NCBI GenBank assembly: GCA_009746045.1
Contig: RPFO01002093.1
Location: 1-62,000 of the forward strand
Length of the DNA stretch: 62,000 nucleotides
Source: Mesostigma viride
Taxonomy: Eukaryota; Streptophyta; Mesostigmatophyceae; Mesostigmatales; Mesostigmataceae
Direction: 5' to 3'
Part shown: one piece after another, positions 12,201 through 22,722 of the stretch
Position numbering within the stretch: the first letter of the stretch is position 1
How the letters are laid out: each line of letters begins with the position of its first letter
The notes under the pieces: generated by a model
Database searches by the model: none
Told to the model about the DNA's origin: nothing
Seen by the model: the letters and a program-made list of their open reading frames with translations, nothing else
Made by a program: the position numbers and the translations under genes

Positions 12201-15200
12201 CCATGGGGTCATCATGGCTTGTCTACGTACATGGTTGGCATTTATGTAATTAATGAGGAGGATTCAGGCTCCCATGGTGTCTCCATGGCTGGCCTACGTA
12301 CATGGATGTCAAGGAATAGTAAATGATGAGGATTCAGGCTCCCATGGTGTCATCATGGCCTGTCTACGTACATGGATGGCATGTATGTAATTAATGATGA
12401 GGATTCAGGCTCCCATGGTGTCATCATGGCTTGTCTACGTACATGGTTGGCATTTATGTAATTAATGAGGAGGATTCAGGCTCCCATGGTGTCATCATGG
12501 CTTGTCTACGTACATGGTTGGCATTTATGTAATTAATGATGAGGATTCAGGCTCCCATGGTGTCTCCATGGCTGGCCTACGTACATGGATGTCAAGGAAT
12601 AGTAAATGAGGAGGATTCAGGCTCCCATGGTGTCATCATGGCCCGTGTACGTACATGGATGGCATGTATGTAATTAATGAGGAGGATTCAGGCTCCCATG
12701 GTGTCATCATGGCTGGCCTACGTACATGGATGTCAAAGAAAAAGAAATGATGAGGATTCAGGCTCCCATGGTGTCATCATGGCTGGCCTACGTACATGGA
12801 TGTCTCATAAAATAAATGATGAGGATTCAGGCTCCCATGGTGTCATCATGGCTTGTCTACCTACATTGTTGGCATGTATGTAATTAATGATGAGGATTCA
12901 GGCTCCCATGGTGTCTCCATGGCTGGCCTACGTACATGAATGGCATTTATGTAATTAATGATGAGGATTCAGGCTCCCATGGTGTCATCATGGCCCGTCT
13001 ACGTACATGGATGGCATTTATGTAATTAATGATGAGGATTCAGGCTCCCATGGTGTCATCATGGCTTGTCTACGTACATGGTTGGCATTTATGTAATTAA
13101 TGAGGAGGATTCAGGCTCCCATGGTGTCATCATGGCCCGTCTACTTACATGGATGGCATTTATGTAATTAATGATGAGGATTCAGGCTCCCATGGGGTCA
13201 TCATGGCTTGTCTACGTACATGGTTGGCATTTATGTAATTAATGAGGAGGATTCAGGCTCCCATGGTGTCTCCATGGCTGGCCTACGTACATGGATGTCA
13301 AGGAATAGTAAATGATGAGGATTCAGGCTCCCATGGTGTCATCATGGCTTGTCTACCTACATGGTTGGCATTTATGTAACCTGAATCCTCTCATTAAGAA
13401 AATGAAGAGGATTCAGGCTCCATTGGTGTCATCATGGCTGGCCTACGTACATGGATGTCAAGGAATAGTAAATGATGAGGATTCAGGCTCCCATGGTGTC
13501 ATCATGGCCCGTCTACGTACATGGATGTCAAGGAATAGTAAATGATGAGGATTCAGGCTCCCATGGGGTCATCATGGCTTGTCTACGTACATGGTTGGCA
13601 TTTATGTAATTAACGAGGAGGATTCAGGCTCCATTGGTGTCATCATGGCTGGCCTACGTACATGGATGTCAAGGAATAGTAAATGATGAGGATTCAGGCT
13701 CCCATGGTGTCATCATGGCTTGTCTACGTACATGGTTGGCATTTATGTAATTAATGAGGAGGATTCAGGCTCCCATGGTGTCTCCATGGCTGGCCTACGT
13801 ACATGGATGTCAAGGAATAGTAAATGATGAGGATTCAGGCTCCCATGGTGTCATCATGGCCTGTCTACGTACATGGATGGCATGTATGTAATTAATGATG
13901 AGGATTCAGGCTCCCATGGTGTCATCATGGCTTGTCTACGTACATGGTTGGCATTTATGTAATTAATGAGGAGGATTCAGGCTCCCATGGTGTCATCATG
14001 GCTTGTCTACGTACATGGTTGGCATTTATGTAATTAATGATGAGGATTCAGGCTCCCATGGTGTCTCCATGGCTGGCCTACGTACATGGATGTCAAGGAA
14101 TAGTAAATGATAAGGATTCAGGCTCCCATGGTGTCATCATGGCCCGTCTACGTACATGGATGGCATTTATGTAATTAATGATGAGGATTCAGGCTCCCAT
14201 GGGGTCATCATGGCTTGTCTACGTACATGGTTGGCATTTATGTAATTAATGAGGAGGATTCAGGCTCCCATGGTGTCTCCATGGCTGGCCTACGTACATG
14301 GATGTCAAGGAATAGTAAATGATGAGGATTCAGGCTCCCATGGTGTCATCATGGCCTGTCTACGTACATGGATGGCATGTATGTAATTAATGATGAGGAT
14401 TCAGGCTCCCATGGTGTCATCATGGCTTGTCTACGTACATGGTTGGCATTTATGTAATTAATGAGGAGGATTCAGGCTCCCATGGTGTCATCATGGCTTG
14501 TCTACGTACATGGTTGGCATTTATGTAATTAATGATGAGGATTCAGGCTCCCATGGTGTCTCCATGGCTGGCCTACGTACATGGATGTCAAGGAATAGTA
14601 AATGATGAGGATTCAGGCTCCCATGGTGTCATCATGGCCCGTGTACGTACATGGATGGCATGTATGTAATTAATGAGGAGGATTCAGGCTCCCATGGTGT
14701 CATCATGGCTGGCCTACGTACATGGATGTCAAAGAAAAAGAAATGATGAGGATTCAGGCTCCCATGGTGTCATCATGGCTGGCCTACGTACATGGATGTC
14801 TCATAAAATAAATGATGAGGATTCAGGCTCCCATGGTGTCATCATGGCTTGTCTACCTACATTGTTGGCATGTATGTAATTAATGATGAGGATTCAGGCT
14901 CCCATGGTGTCTCCATGGCTGGCCTACGTACATGAATGGCATTTATGTAATTAATGATGAGGATTCAGGCTCCCATGGTGTCATCATGGCCCGTCTACGT
15001 ACATGGATGGCATTTATGTAATTAATGATGAGGATTCAGGCTCCCATGGTGTCATCATGGCTTGTCTACGTACATGGTTGGCATTTATGTAATTAATGAG
15101 GAGGATTCAGGCTCCCATGGTGTCATCATGGCCCGTCTACTTACATGGATGGCATTTATGTAATTAATGATGAGGATTCAGGCTCCCATGGGGTCATCAT

Positions 15201-18168
15201 GGCTTGTCTACGTACATGGTTGGCATTTATGTAATTAATGAGGAGGATTCAGGCTCCCATGGTGTCTCCATGGCTGGCCTACGTACATGGATGTCAAGGA
15301 ATAGTAAATGATGAGGATTCAGGCTCCCATGGTGTCATCATGGCCCGTCTACGTACATGGATGGCATTTATGTAATTAATGATGAGGATTCAGGCTCCCA
15401 TGGGGTCATCATGGCTTGTCTACGTACATGGTTGGCATTTATGTAATTAATGAGGAGGATTCAGGCTCCCATGGTGTCTCCATGGCTGGCCTACGTACAT
15501 GGATGTCAAGGAATAGTAAATGATGAGGATTCAGGCTCCCATGGTGTCATCATGGCCTGTCTACGTACATGGATGGCATGTATGTAATTAATGATGAGGA
15601 TTCAGGCTCCCATGGGGTCATCATGGCTTGTCTACGTACATGGATGGCATGTATGTAATTAATGATGAGGATTCAGGCTCCATTGGTGTCATCATGGCTG
15701 GCCTACGTATGTACATGGATGTCAAAGAAAAAAAAAATGATGAGGATTCAGGCTCCCATGGTGTCATCATTGCCCGTGTATGTACATGGTTGGCATTTAT
15801 GTAATTAATGATGAGGATTCAGGCTCCATTGGTGTCATCATTGCCCGTGTATGTACATGGTTGGCATTTATGTATGTAATTAATGATGAGGATTCAGGCT
15901 CCATTGGTGTCATCATGGCTGGCCTACGTATGTACATGGATGTCAAAGAAAAAAAAATGATGAGGATTCAGGCTCCCATGGTGTCATCATGGCCCGTCTA
16001 CGTACATGGATGTCAAGGAATAGTAAATGATGAGGATTCAGGCTCCCATGGTGTCAGATGTCATGGCCTGTCTACGTACATGGATGGCATGTATGTAATT
16101 AATGATGAGAATTCAGGCTCCATTGGTGTCATCATGGCTGGCCTACGTATGTACATGGATGTCAAAGAAAAAAAAATGATGAGGATTCAGGCTCCCATGG
16201 TGTCATCATGGCCCGTCTACGTACATGGATGTCAAGGAATAGTAAATGATGAGGATTCAGGCTCCCATGGTGTCATCATGGCCTGTCTACGTACATGGAT
16301 GGCATGTATGTATTTAATGATGAGGATTCAGGCTCCCATGGTGTCATCATGGCTGGCCTACGTACATGGATGTCTCAGAAAAAAAATGATGAGGATTCAG
16401 GCTCCCATGGTGTCATCATGGCTGGCCTACGTACATGGATGTCAAAGAAAAAAAAATGATGAGGATTCAGGCTCCCGTGGTGTCATTATGGCCCGTCTAC
16501 GTGTTGTTGGCATGTATGAAATTAATGATGAGGATTCAGGCTCCCATAGTGTCATCATGGCTGGCCTACGTACATGGTTGGCATTTATGTAATTAATGAT
16601 GAGGATTCAGGCTCCCATGGTGTCATCATTGCCCGTGTATGTACATGGTTGGCATTTATGTAATTAATGATGAGGATTCAGGCTCCATTGGTGTCATCAT
16701 GGCCCGTCTACGTACATGGACCGTGGCATTTATGTATTTAATGATGAGGATTCAGGCTCCCATGGGGTCATTGATGATCATGGCATTTATGTATGTAATT
16801 AATGATGAGGATTCAGGCTCCATTGGTGTCATCATGGCTGGCCTACGTATGTACATGGATGTCAAAGAAAAAAAAATGATGAGGATTCAGGCTCCCATGG
16901 TGTCATCATGGCCCGTCTACGTACATGGATGTCAAGGAATAGTAAATGAGGAGGATTCAGGCTCCCATGGTGTCATCATGGCCCGTGTACGTACATGGAT
17001 GGCATGTATGTAATTAATGAGGAGGATTCAGGCTCCCATGGTGTCATCATGGCTGGCCTACGTACATGGATGTCAAAGAAAAAGAAATGATGAGGATTCA
17101 GGCTCCCATGGTGTCATCATGGCTGGCCTACGTACATGGATGTCTCATAAAATAAATGATGAGGATTCAGGCTCCCATGGTGTCATCATGGCTTGTCTAC
17201 CTACATTGTTGGCATGTATGTAATTAATGATGAGGATTCAGGCTCCCATGGTGTCTCCATGGCTGGCCTACGTACATGAATGGCATTTATGTAATTAATG
17301 ATGAGGATTCAGGCTCCCATGGTGTCATCATGGCCCGTCTACGTACATGGATGGCATTTATGTAATTAATGATGAGGATTCAGGCTCCCATGGTGTCATC
17401 ATGGCTTGTCTACGTACATGGTTGGCATTTATGTAATTAATGAGGAGGATTCAGGCTCCCATGGTGTCATCATGGCCCGTCTACTTACATGGATGGCATT
17501 TATGTAATTAATGATGAGGATTCAGGCTCCCATGGGGTCATCATGGCTTGTCTACGTACATGGTTGGCATTTATGTAATTAATGAGGAGGATTCAGGCTC
17601 CCATGGTGTCTCCATGGCTGGCCTACGTACATGGATGTCAAGGAATAGTAAATGATGAGGATTCAGGCTCCCATGGTGTCATCATGGCTTGTCTACCTAC
17701 ATGGTTGGCATTTATGTAACCTGAATCCTCTCATTAAGAAAATGAAGAGGATTCAGGCTCCATTGGTGTCATCATGGCTGGCCTACGTACATGGATGTCA
17801 AGGAATAGTAAATGATGAGGATTCAGGCTCCCATGGTGTCATCATGGCCCGTCTACGTACATGGATGTCAAGGAATAGTAAATGATGAGGATTCAGGCTC
17901 CCATGGGGTCATCATGGCTTGTCTACGTACATGGTTGGCATTTATGTAATTAACGAGGAGGATTCAGGCTCCATTGGTGTCATCATGGCTGGCCTACGTA
18001 CATGGATGTCAAGGAATAGTAAATGATGAGGATTCAGGCTCCCATGGTGTCATCATGGCTTGTCTACGTACATGGTTGGCATTTATGTAATTAATGAGGA
18101 GGATTCAGGCTCCCATGGTGTCTCCATGGCTGGCCTACGTACATGGATGTCAAGGAATAGTAAATGAT
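6206..18168 (+). repeat. Long satellite of about 70-bp units with higher-order structure
   Basis: Roughly 170 head-to-tail units occupy this stretch. Each has a near-invariant core (GAGGATTCAGGCTCCCATGG, then GTGTCATCATGGC, then CTACGTACATGG) followed by one of a few alternative tails: GGCATTTATGTAATTAATGA, GTCAAGGAATAGTAAATGA, GTCAAAGAAAAA or GTCTCATAAAATAAA. Larger blocks are copied exactly. A block at 8611-9423 recurs at 10457-11269 and 15780-16592, and one at 6641-6847 recurs at 12677, 14673 and 17017. The frequent open frames translate to a repeated peptide (MRIQAPMVSSW and similar) only because the unit lacks stops in some frames. The array ends abruptly at about 18168, where gene-like GC-rich DNA begins. 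Confidence 0.97.
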
Positions 18169-18174
18169 GCAACC

Positions 18175-18234
18175 GCTTCGCGATGTGACCCCAAGGGACT
18201 TTCCCGTACGCTTCCCGTACGCTTCCCGGTAGGG
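18175..18234. repeat. Direct repeat, left copy
   Basis: A stretch of about 58 bases beginning CTTCGCGATGTGACCCC and containing GGGACTTTCCCGTACG and TTCCCGGTAG. A near-identical copy lies at about 19045-19101. The two copies bracket the minus-strand gene at 18332-18892 and the gene tail upstream of it. That arrangement would be expected of a segment duplicated or inserted by recombination between short repeats. Confidence 0.8.
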
Positions 18235-18331
18235 AACTCAAGCCATTTCGCTACCTACCCAACAGAGACGCGGTGATACAACGAGCCAAATTGGCCAGAA
18301 AAAGGTTGCTACGACTGCCGGTGCTTTGATT

Positions 18332-18892
18332 CTAGCGCCTGGAGGCCGTTCCGTCGCGGTACACGTGCGTCCTGGTCGTCACAAGCGGGGCGGCACGGGC
18401 AAGTTTCCGATTCTTCTCGTCCAGAAGAAGACATCGATACTTTACGCTGAAGTGCTTGGGCGGGTTTCGTCCGTCCAGGTAGAACTTGAGCCCCGTGTAG
18501 GTGTACATGGATAGAAAGGGCACGACAGTGAGGGCCTTGGGGTCGAACTCATCCTCGCCAACGACCACTTTGACCCGGACGTCGCTCGTGATGTCTCTGA
18601 TCGCATCGCACGCCGGCAAGCGGTCGAGTTTGACTATCAAGTCGCCGGTCTGGCCGTCTACCTCGAGGACCGCGATGTTGTTGACGGCGTACTCGGTGGA
18701 CGGTTCATACGCGACACACTGGGTCCAGCCCTCGCCGACTTCTTCACGCGGGGGCGTCACCAGGACCTCCAGGGCCTGGTTGAAGGTCCCCTCTCCTAAC
18801 TCGTACACTGGCAGTGTGTCGATGAATGCGTCGATGTCCATGGTGTACACGCTTGAATAGCACCACAGATAATCCACTGGCTCTAGGCGCAT
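18332..18892 (-). CDS. Hypothetical protein, 186 aa
   Basis: An open frame of 186 codons on the minus strand starting at the ATG at 18890-18892. I do not recognise the family. The protein is mixed alpha/beta in character with no membrane segment. It starts around MRLEPVDYLW, has an acidic middle, and ends in a basic tail with several Arg and Lys. Its start codon overlaps the stop of an upstream minus-strand frame (TGATG), which suggests co-linear expression with that truncated neighbour. It is the first credible gene after the satellite and sits between two direct repeats. A longer reading that starts upstream passes through a poly-Gly tract and looks like the neighbour read in a shifted frame. 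Confidence 0.6.
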   Translation of the reverse strand: MRLEPVDYLWCYSSVYTMDIDAFIDTLPVYELGEGTFNQALEVLVTPPREEVGEGWTQCVAYEPSTEYAVNNIAVLEVDGQTGDLIVKLDRLPACDAIRDITSDVRVKVVVGEDEFDPKALTVVPFLSMYTYTGLKFYLDGRNPPKHFSVKYRCLLLDEKNRKLARAAPLVTTRTHVYRDGTASRR

Positions 18893-19045
18893 CACAGGTC
18901 CAACACCACCTTGGTGGGGTCGCTGGCGGCGGCCTTCTTGCCCCCCCCCCCACCCCCCCCCGCCCCGCTTCCTCGGCTTCTTCTTGCCCGCGTCCACCTG
19001 CACCGTGCGGACGTCGTGGGCCCGCGCATCACGTACTCGACAACT
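18892..19045 (-). pseudogene. C-terminal remnant of an unidentified gene
   Basis: On the minus strand an open frame ends at a TGA at 18892-18894. It encodes a Lys/Arg-rich stretch, a poly-Gly run and a tail ending in KVVLDL. The poly-Gly run comes from C tracts at about 18940-18962 (plus strand). The frame has to shift inside those tracts to join the Lys-rich part to the tail, so the C-tract length is suspect. Upstream it runs into the direct repeat at 19045 with no start region, so only the 3' end of the gene is present. Confidence 0.4.
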
Positions 19046-19101
19046 TCGCGACGTGACCCCCAAGGGACTTTCCCGTACGCTTCCCGTACACTTCCCGGTA
19101 G
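19045..19101. repeat. Direct repeat, right copy
   Basis: Near-identical to the stretch at 18175-18234 (CTTCGCGACGTGACCCC, then GGGACTTTCCCGTACG, then TTCCCGGTAG). It differs at a handful of positions, including one extra C. It lies immediately upstream of the truncated frame at 18892-19045. Confidence 0.8.
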
Positions 19102-19255
19102 TTCGCGGTAGTTCCTACTAGTTGCTAGTTAGTTCCCAGGGAGGGGTGTGGATAGTTCCCAGGGTCTATGGATTTCCCAGGAAATCCGACGATATCAGGG
19201 ACTTTCCAGGGACCCAAGGGTATGCGGCAGGGTCCAGGACATACCAGATGTCCTC

Positions 19256-19342
19256 AGGACCGAGGGACATTCCAGACGTCCGCGGGACCGAGGGACATTC
19301 CAGACGTCCGCGGGACCGAGGGACATTCCAGACGTCCGCGGG
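19256..19342. repeat. Three tandem copies of a 28-bp unit
   Basis: The unit begins ACCGAGGGACATTCCAGACG and ends TCCGCGGG. It occurs three times in a row, with a degenerate relative just upstream (GGACATACCAGATGTCC). The unit contains a partial palindrome around GACATTCCAGACGTCC. It lies in the 420-base stretch between the direct repeat and the next plus-strand gene (19519), where I see no gene. That position fits an upstream regulatory or recombination role, but nothing in the sequence proves one. Confidence 0.75.
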
Positions 19343-19518
19343 CGGGCAGGCGGGTATCCAGGGAGTGTGGTGTCGTAACCGCAATTCGGACAATGTCACT
19401 TGGCGCGTCCTGTACCCGCCACGTGGCGCATGTGGATTGGAGGGAAGTACGTGGAGTACGAGGGAATACGGGGGAGTACGGGGAAAAATGTGTACAGGGG
19501 AAGTATCCGAACTCGCAC

Positions 19519-20073
19519 ATGACCGTCGCGTCGCCGTACCACAGGCGGGAGGGTGCCGCGCCCGACGCCCGCCGCAAGCGAATGCTGCAGCTCGCCGTCG
19601 TCGCACAGGGGGGGTCGCCGGCCGTGCAGCAGCCGTCCGGGTTCCTGCAGACCGCGTTCAACGGCGTGCTCAAGCTGCTGTTCAAGAAAATAGGCTCGAA
19701 GATTATCCGCGAGGCGATCAAGCGGGAGCAGGGGCTGCAGGCCCTCCTAAAGTTCAATTCGCCCCTCAAGATGTTTAACATGGGCGGGCTGCAGAGCTAC
19801 CTGGGCACCAAAGGGGCGCGCGTGGCCAGGGCGGTGCGGATCGGCATCCGCGTCGTACGGATTGTCATGGCGGTAGCCTACGTCATACCCAAGGGGCTCG
19901 AGGAGTTCGACGTCATGGAGCTCGCGGCCGGGACCGCGGCCGACGGGTACGACCGCACGCACGACGCGATCGTAGGGATCGAGGGGGACGAGGACGAGGA
20001 GCTGGCGGCGCTCGCGGCGGCGGGCGCGGTCGAGGAGGAGCTGTCCGTGGACGACGAGATCGTCTATTTTTAG
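19519..20073 (+). CDS. Hypothetical protein, 184 aa, acidic C-terminus
   Basis: I chose the ATG at 19519 because the open frame upstream of it runs through the tandem repeats and is low-complexity. The N-terminal 45 residues are basic, including a DARRKR patch. A Lys-rich amphipathic region follows, with KLLFKKIGSK at its core. A hydrophobic stretch (IRVVRIVMAVAYVIP, about residues 110-125) could be a single membrane segment. The last 45 residues are strongly acidic, ending EEELSVDDEIVYF. No known family is recognised. It is followed after 59 bases by another plus-strand gene and may belong to the same functional pair. Confidence 0.6.
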   Translation: MTVASPYHRREGAAPDARRKRMLQLAVVAQGGSPAVQQPSGFLQTAFNGVLKLLFKKIGSKIIREAIKREQGLQALLKFNSPLKMFNMGGLQSYLGTKGARVARAVRIGIRVVRIVMAVAYVIPKGLEEFDVMELAAGTAADGYDRTHDAIVGIEGDEDEELAALAAAGAVEEELSVDDEIVYF

Positions 20074-20132
20074 CCGATGCGGCGGCCGGCGAAAAGTTCT
20101 CAGGGAATCGTATCCGGATCCGGACCCGAACC

Positions 20133-20609
20133 ATGTCCGACGTGCGCGTGCTGACGATCCACTCCGACGCGGCGAACGTGACCGACGCGACCATGAGCGC
20201 GGCCAACGAGTGGGTCGTGACCGTATCGGCCGACGAGTCCGCGCCTTTGCTCGGCCCGCGGTGGAAGATGCATCTGCTCTACGCGTGCGTGAAGGGCTTC
20301 GTGCCCGCGGGCACCAGCCGGGTCGTGGGGATCTACTCGGACGGGTTCCTCGGGGCGGCGGACGGGGGGATGACGCTGTTGGCGGCCGAGACGGCGCTCT
20401 CGAACCTCGCGTCCGACGTCACCGTGGTCAACCAGCAGAATTACTTGCCCGTCGCGAACCCGCGGCTGCTCAGGGACGGGGGCTCGTTCCGCGTGCGCGT
20501 GTGCCACCTGGACGCGGCCAGCCCGCTGACCGCGGGCGCGCGGCCCGTCGTGGGCGACTGGACGCTCGTGCTGCGGCTCGAGATGCTGGGCAGCAAGCCG
20601 CGGACGTGA
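20133..20609 (+). CDS. Hypothetical protein, 158 aa, probable all-beta fold
   Basis: A clean frame of 158 codons with a good ATG 59 bases after the preceding stop. The sequence alternates hydrophobic and polar residues with many Val/Thr strands and Gly/Asp turns. It begins MSDVRVLTIHSDAANVTDAT and ends with a strand-like WTLVLRLEML. That pattern is typical of a compact beta-sandwich such as a minor capsid or penton-type protein, but I cannot show homology and the assignment is inference only. There is no signal peptide, membrane segment or metal motif. Confidence 0.6.
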   Translation: MSDVRVLTIHSDAANVTDATMSAANEWVVTVSADESAPLLGPRWKMHLLYACVKGFVPAGTSRVVGIYSDGFLGAADGGMTLLAAETALSNLASDVTVVNQQNYLPVANPRLLRDGGSFRVRVCHLDAASPLTAGARPVVGDWTLVLRLEMLGSKPRT

Positions 20610-20654
20610 GCGCGCGCGGGCGCCGGCGGAGGCAGGGGGCGGAGGGCGGACTCG

Positions 20655-20935
20655 GCTTGAAACCGAGCTTACTCGGGCCGATTCCTCTGGAAGGAGAGAT
20701 CACAGTGTAAATCCTCTCTGATGTGAGACGATTCGGGCTGATTCCTCTGGACACGAGGTGCGTGATGGCTGATTCCTCCGCCAATGGAAGAGAAAACGGA
20801 GATTTCTCTGGAAGAGAAGTGTGCGATGTTTGCTTCATCTGGAAGGGAAGAGATCACAGGGCTGATTCCTCTGGAGACGAGGTCCTGCAGAGGAAGACGT
20901 CGCCGGGCGATTCCTCTGGACGAAGGCGAGATTCG
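20655..20935. repeat. Dispersed GATTCCTCTGGA repeats
   Basis: GATTCCTCTGGA or close variants recur about seven times, at intervals of roughly 30-60 bases, from 20681 to 20920. They are usually preceded by GGGC or GGCT and followed by a purine-rich GAGATCAC or ACGAGG. Short open frames across it change reading frame from copy to copy. No gene is supported. Confidence 0.7.
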
Positions 20936-20936
20936 G

Positions 20937-21112
20937 CTCGGCCGGTGTAGAGTGCCACGTGGCGAGGTTCTATTGGACGAGAGCTTTGGCGCGGCCGGTG
21001 TAGAGTGCCACGTGGCGAGGTTCTATTGGTTACGAAATTTGGCGCGGCCGGTGTAGAGTGCCGCGTGGCGCAATTCTATTGGTTACGAAATTTGGCGCGG
21101 CCGGTGTGGAGC
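20937..21112. repeat. Tandem repeat (about 53 bp, 3 copies) containing a GCCACGTGGC palindrome
   Basis: The unit reads GCGGCCGGTGTAGAGTGCCA, then CGTGGCGAGGTTCTATTGG, then an AT-richer linker (TTACGAAATTTG). Three copies follow head to tail, starting near 20939, 20993 and 21046, with a fourth truncated copy at 21099. The first two contain the perfect 10-base palindrome GCCACGTGGC and the third has GCCGCGTGGC. Related palindromes occur at about 19429, 21251 and 24147. Confidence 0.8.
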
Positions 21113-21267
21113 GTGGCCGTAGAGGAGTCGAAGGGGCGCGGGGAGGCCACGGGGAGTCACGGGGAAGGAGGGGAAGGCGGGGGAGGCGGAGGCGTAACCG
21201 AAATTCGGCGAATCCGATTGGACGCGAGAATTGGCGCCGTTGACATAGAGAGTGCCACGCGGCGTCG

Positions 21268-22372
21268 ACGGATTTGACGGAACTAGGAGCGCCGCGCCAG
21301 AGACGGGTGCACCCTCTGTTCCACCCTCCCTTTCCGCCCTCTGAACCCCCTTTTTTGACCCCCGAAAACCCCCTTCCCGACCCCCGAGAAAGCCCTGTTC
21401 CGGTGTTCCGGCCCACCCCCCTGGGCCGGTATCATTCTGAAAAAAAATTTTTCTGGGACCGAAATCCTTCGTTTTGGACTTAGCCGTTTTCGGCCTCTCC
21501 TCTTCCCCTTTCTCTCCCTCCCTTCCTTCCTCTCTCTCCCTCTCCTTTCTCTCTCCCTCTCCTTTCCCTCTCCCTCTCCTTTCTCTCTCCTCTCCCCCTC
21601 TCCCCTCCCTCTCTTCCCGTCCCTATATATCCAGGGGTATAGGGTTCTATCTATTTATTTTTCCTATAAAATCAGTTTATAAAAAGATACCGGCACGCCA
21701 TCCCGGAAATAGGATATATAAGACGGTGTCCTATTCACGCCCCACGGTTAAATAGGACGAATAGCCGCCTATATATACCGTTCCTATTCCCGGAGGGGGC
21801 GTGCTGGTATCATTTTATAAACTGATTTTATAGGAAAAATAAATAAATAGAACCCTATACCCTGGATATGTAAAGACGGGAAGGGAGAGGAGAGAGAGGG
21901 GAGAGGGAAGAGAGAGGGAAGAGGATGCACCCGTTTCGGGCCGAATCGGCGCGGCGCTCTGAGTAGCGACCAATCGGATCGCTCGGTTTTGGCGGGAAAT
22001 TGGGGGAATTCGGCGCGGCGCTCTCCGTGGAGATCTCGGGCTGACTCGGGGAGTTTCGGGTCGGATCGGGGACTCTCGGGTCGACTCGGGCCGACTCGGG
22101 TCGAATCGGGCCGACTCGGGTCGAATCGGAGGGAGAGGGGAGAGGGAAGAGAGAGGGAAGAGAGAGAGAGGAGGCCGAAATCGGCTAAGTCCAAAACGCC
22201 ATTTTCCTGGCCATAAAAAAAGAAGTTTTCCAAATGATACCGGCCCGGGGGGGTGGGCCGGAACACCGGAACAGGCCTTTTTCGGGGGTCGGGAAGGGGG
22301 TTTTCGGGGGTCAAAAAAGGGGGTGAAGAGGGCAAAAAGGGAGGGTGGAACGGAGGGATGCACCCGTTTCGG
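21268..22372. repeat. Large nested inverted repeat centred near 21743
   Basis: The left arm (about 21298-21740) and right arm (about 21746-22372) are imperfect reverse complements. Landmarks include GGGTGCACCCTCTGTTCCAC on the left against its counterpart near 22345-22372, TGTTCCGGTGTTCCGGCCCA near 21398 against 22255-22280, and TATAAAATCAGTTTATAAAA near 21665 against about 21815-21835. The centre is a tight hairpin, GTCCTATT at 21728-21735 and AATAGGAC at 21751-21758, inside AT-rich sequence. The right arm is about 200 bases longer. It carries a duplicated block starting TGCACCCGTTTCGGGCCG at 21925 and again at 22361, and GGGTCGACTCGGGCCGACTC-type tandem repeats at 22077-22130. No gene is supported inside. 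Confidence 0.85.
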
Positions 22373-22722
22373 GCCGAATCGGCGCGGCGCTCCGAGTATC
22401 GGCCAATCGGATCGCTCCGTTTCGCCGATGTGACGGATGGCGCGGCGCTCCGAGTAGCTACCAATCGGATCGCTCGGTTTCGGCGGGAAATTGGGGGACG
22501 GGTAGGGTCCTGGCACGAGGAGATCCACGGGAAGGTCCACGGGGAGGTCCACGTACGGCGCGCCGGATCCGCGGGACTCCCGTGTCGGTTCGGAGGATCG
22601 GAGGATCGGATCCGTGTCGGTTCGGAGGATCGGGAGGAGTGCGCCTACATGAGCCGCCGAGACCCTCGTCTCCCCTCACCCCTTCCTCTCTCCCTCTCAA
22701 CGATAGGAGCGCGCACGGTAGA
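22373..22722. other. Repeat-rich leader before the 22723 gene
   Basis: The stretch contains two more copies of the block GCGGCGCTCCGAGTA with CAATCGGATCGCTC (about 22384 and 22442), then GGTCCACGGG-type and GTTCGGAGGATCGGA-type short repeats (about 22500-22640). The reading frame of the following gene stays open across it, but the translation is a repetitive Arg/Ser string that mirrors the repeats. I treat it as non-coding. Confidence 0.55.

Noticed and set aside
6206-18168. Long open frames (up to 270 codons) encoding repeated MRIQAPMVSSW-type peptides
   Set aside because: They follow the satellite unit exactly, occur in copies wherever a block is duplicated, and change frame with tail type. 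Nothing suggests translation.
5150-18168. Possible CRISPR array
   Set aside because: Units are contiguous with no unique spacers, and the variable tails are drawn from a few recurring types. No cas-like gene is present.
18187-19210. GGGACTTTCC motifs resembling NF-kappaB sites (about 18187, 19064, 19198)
   Set aside because: Two belong to the duplicated direct repeat and the third is isolated. The host is probably a protist, so the match is most likely coincidental.
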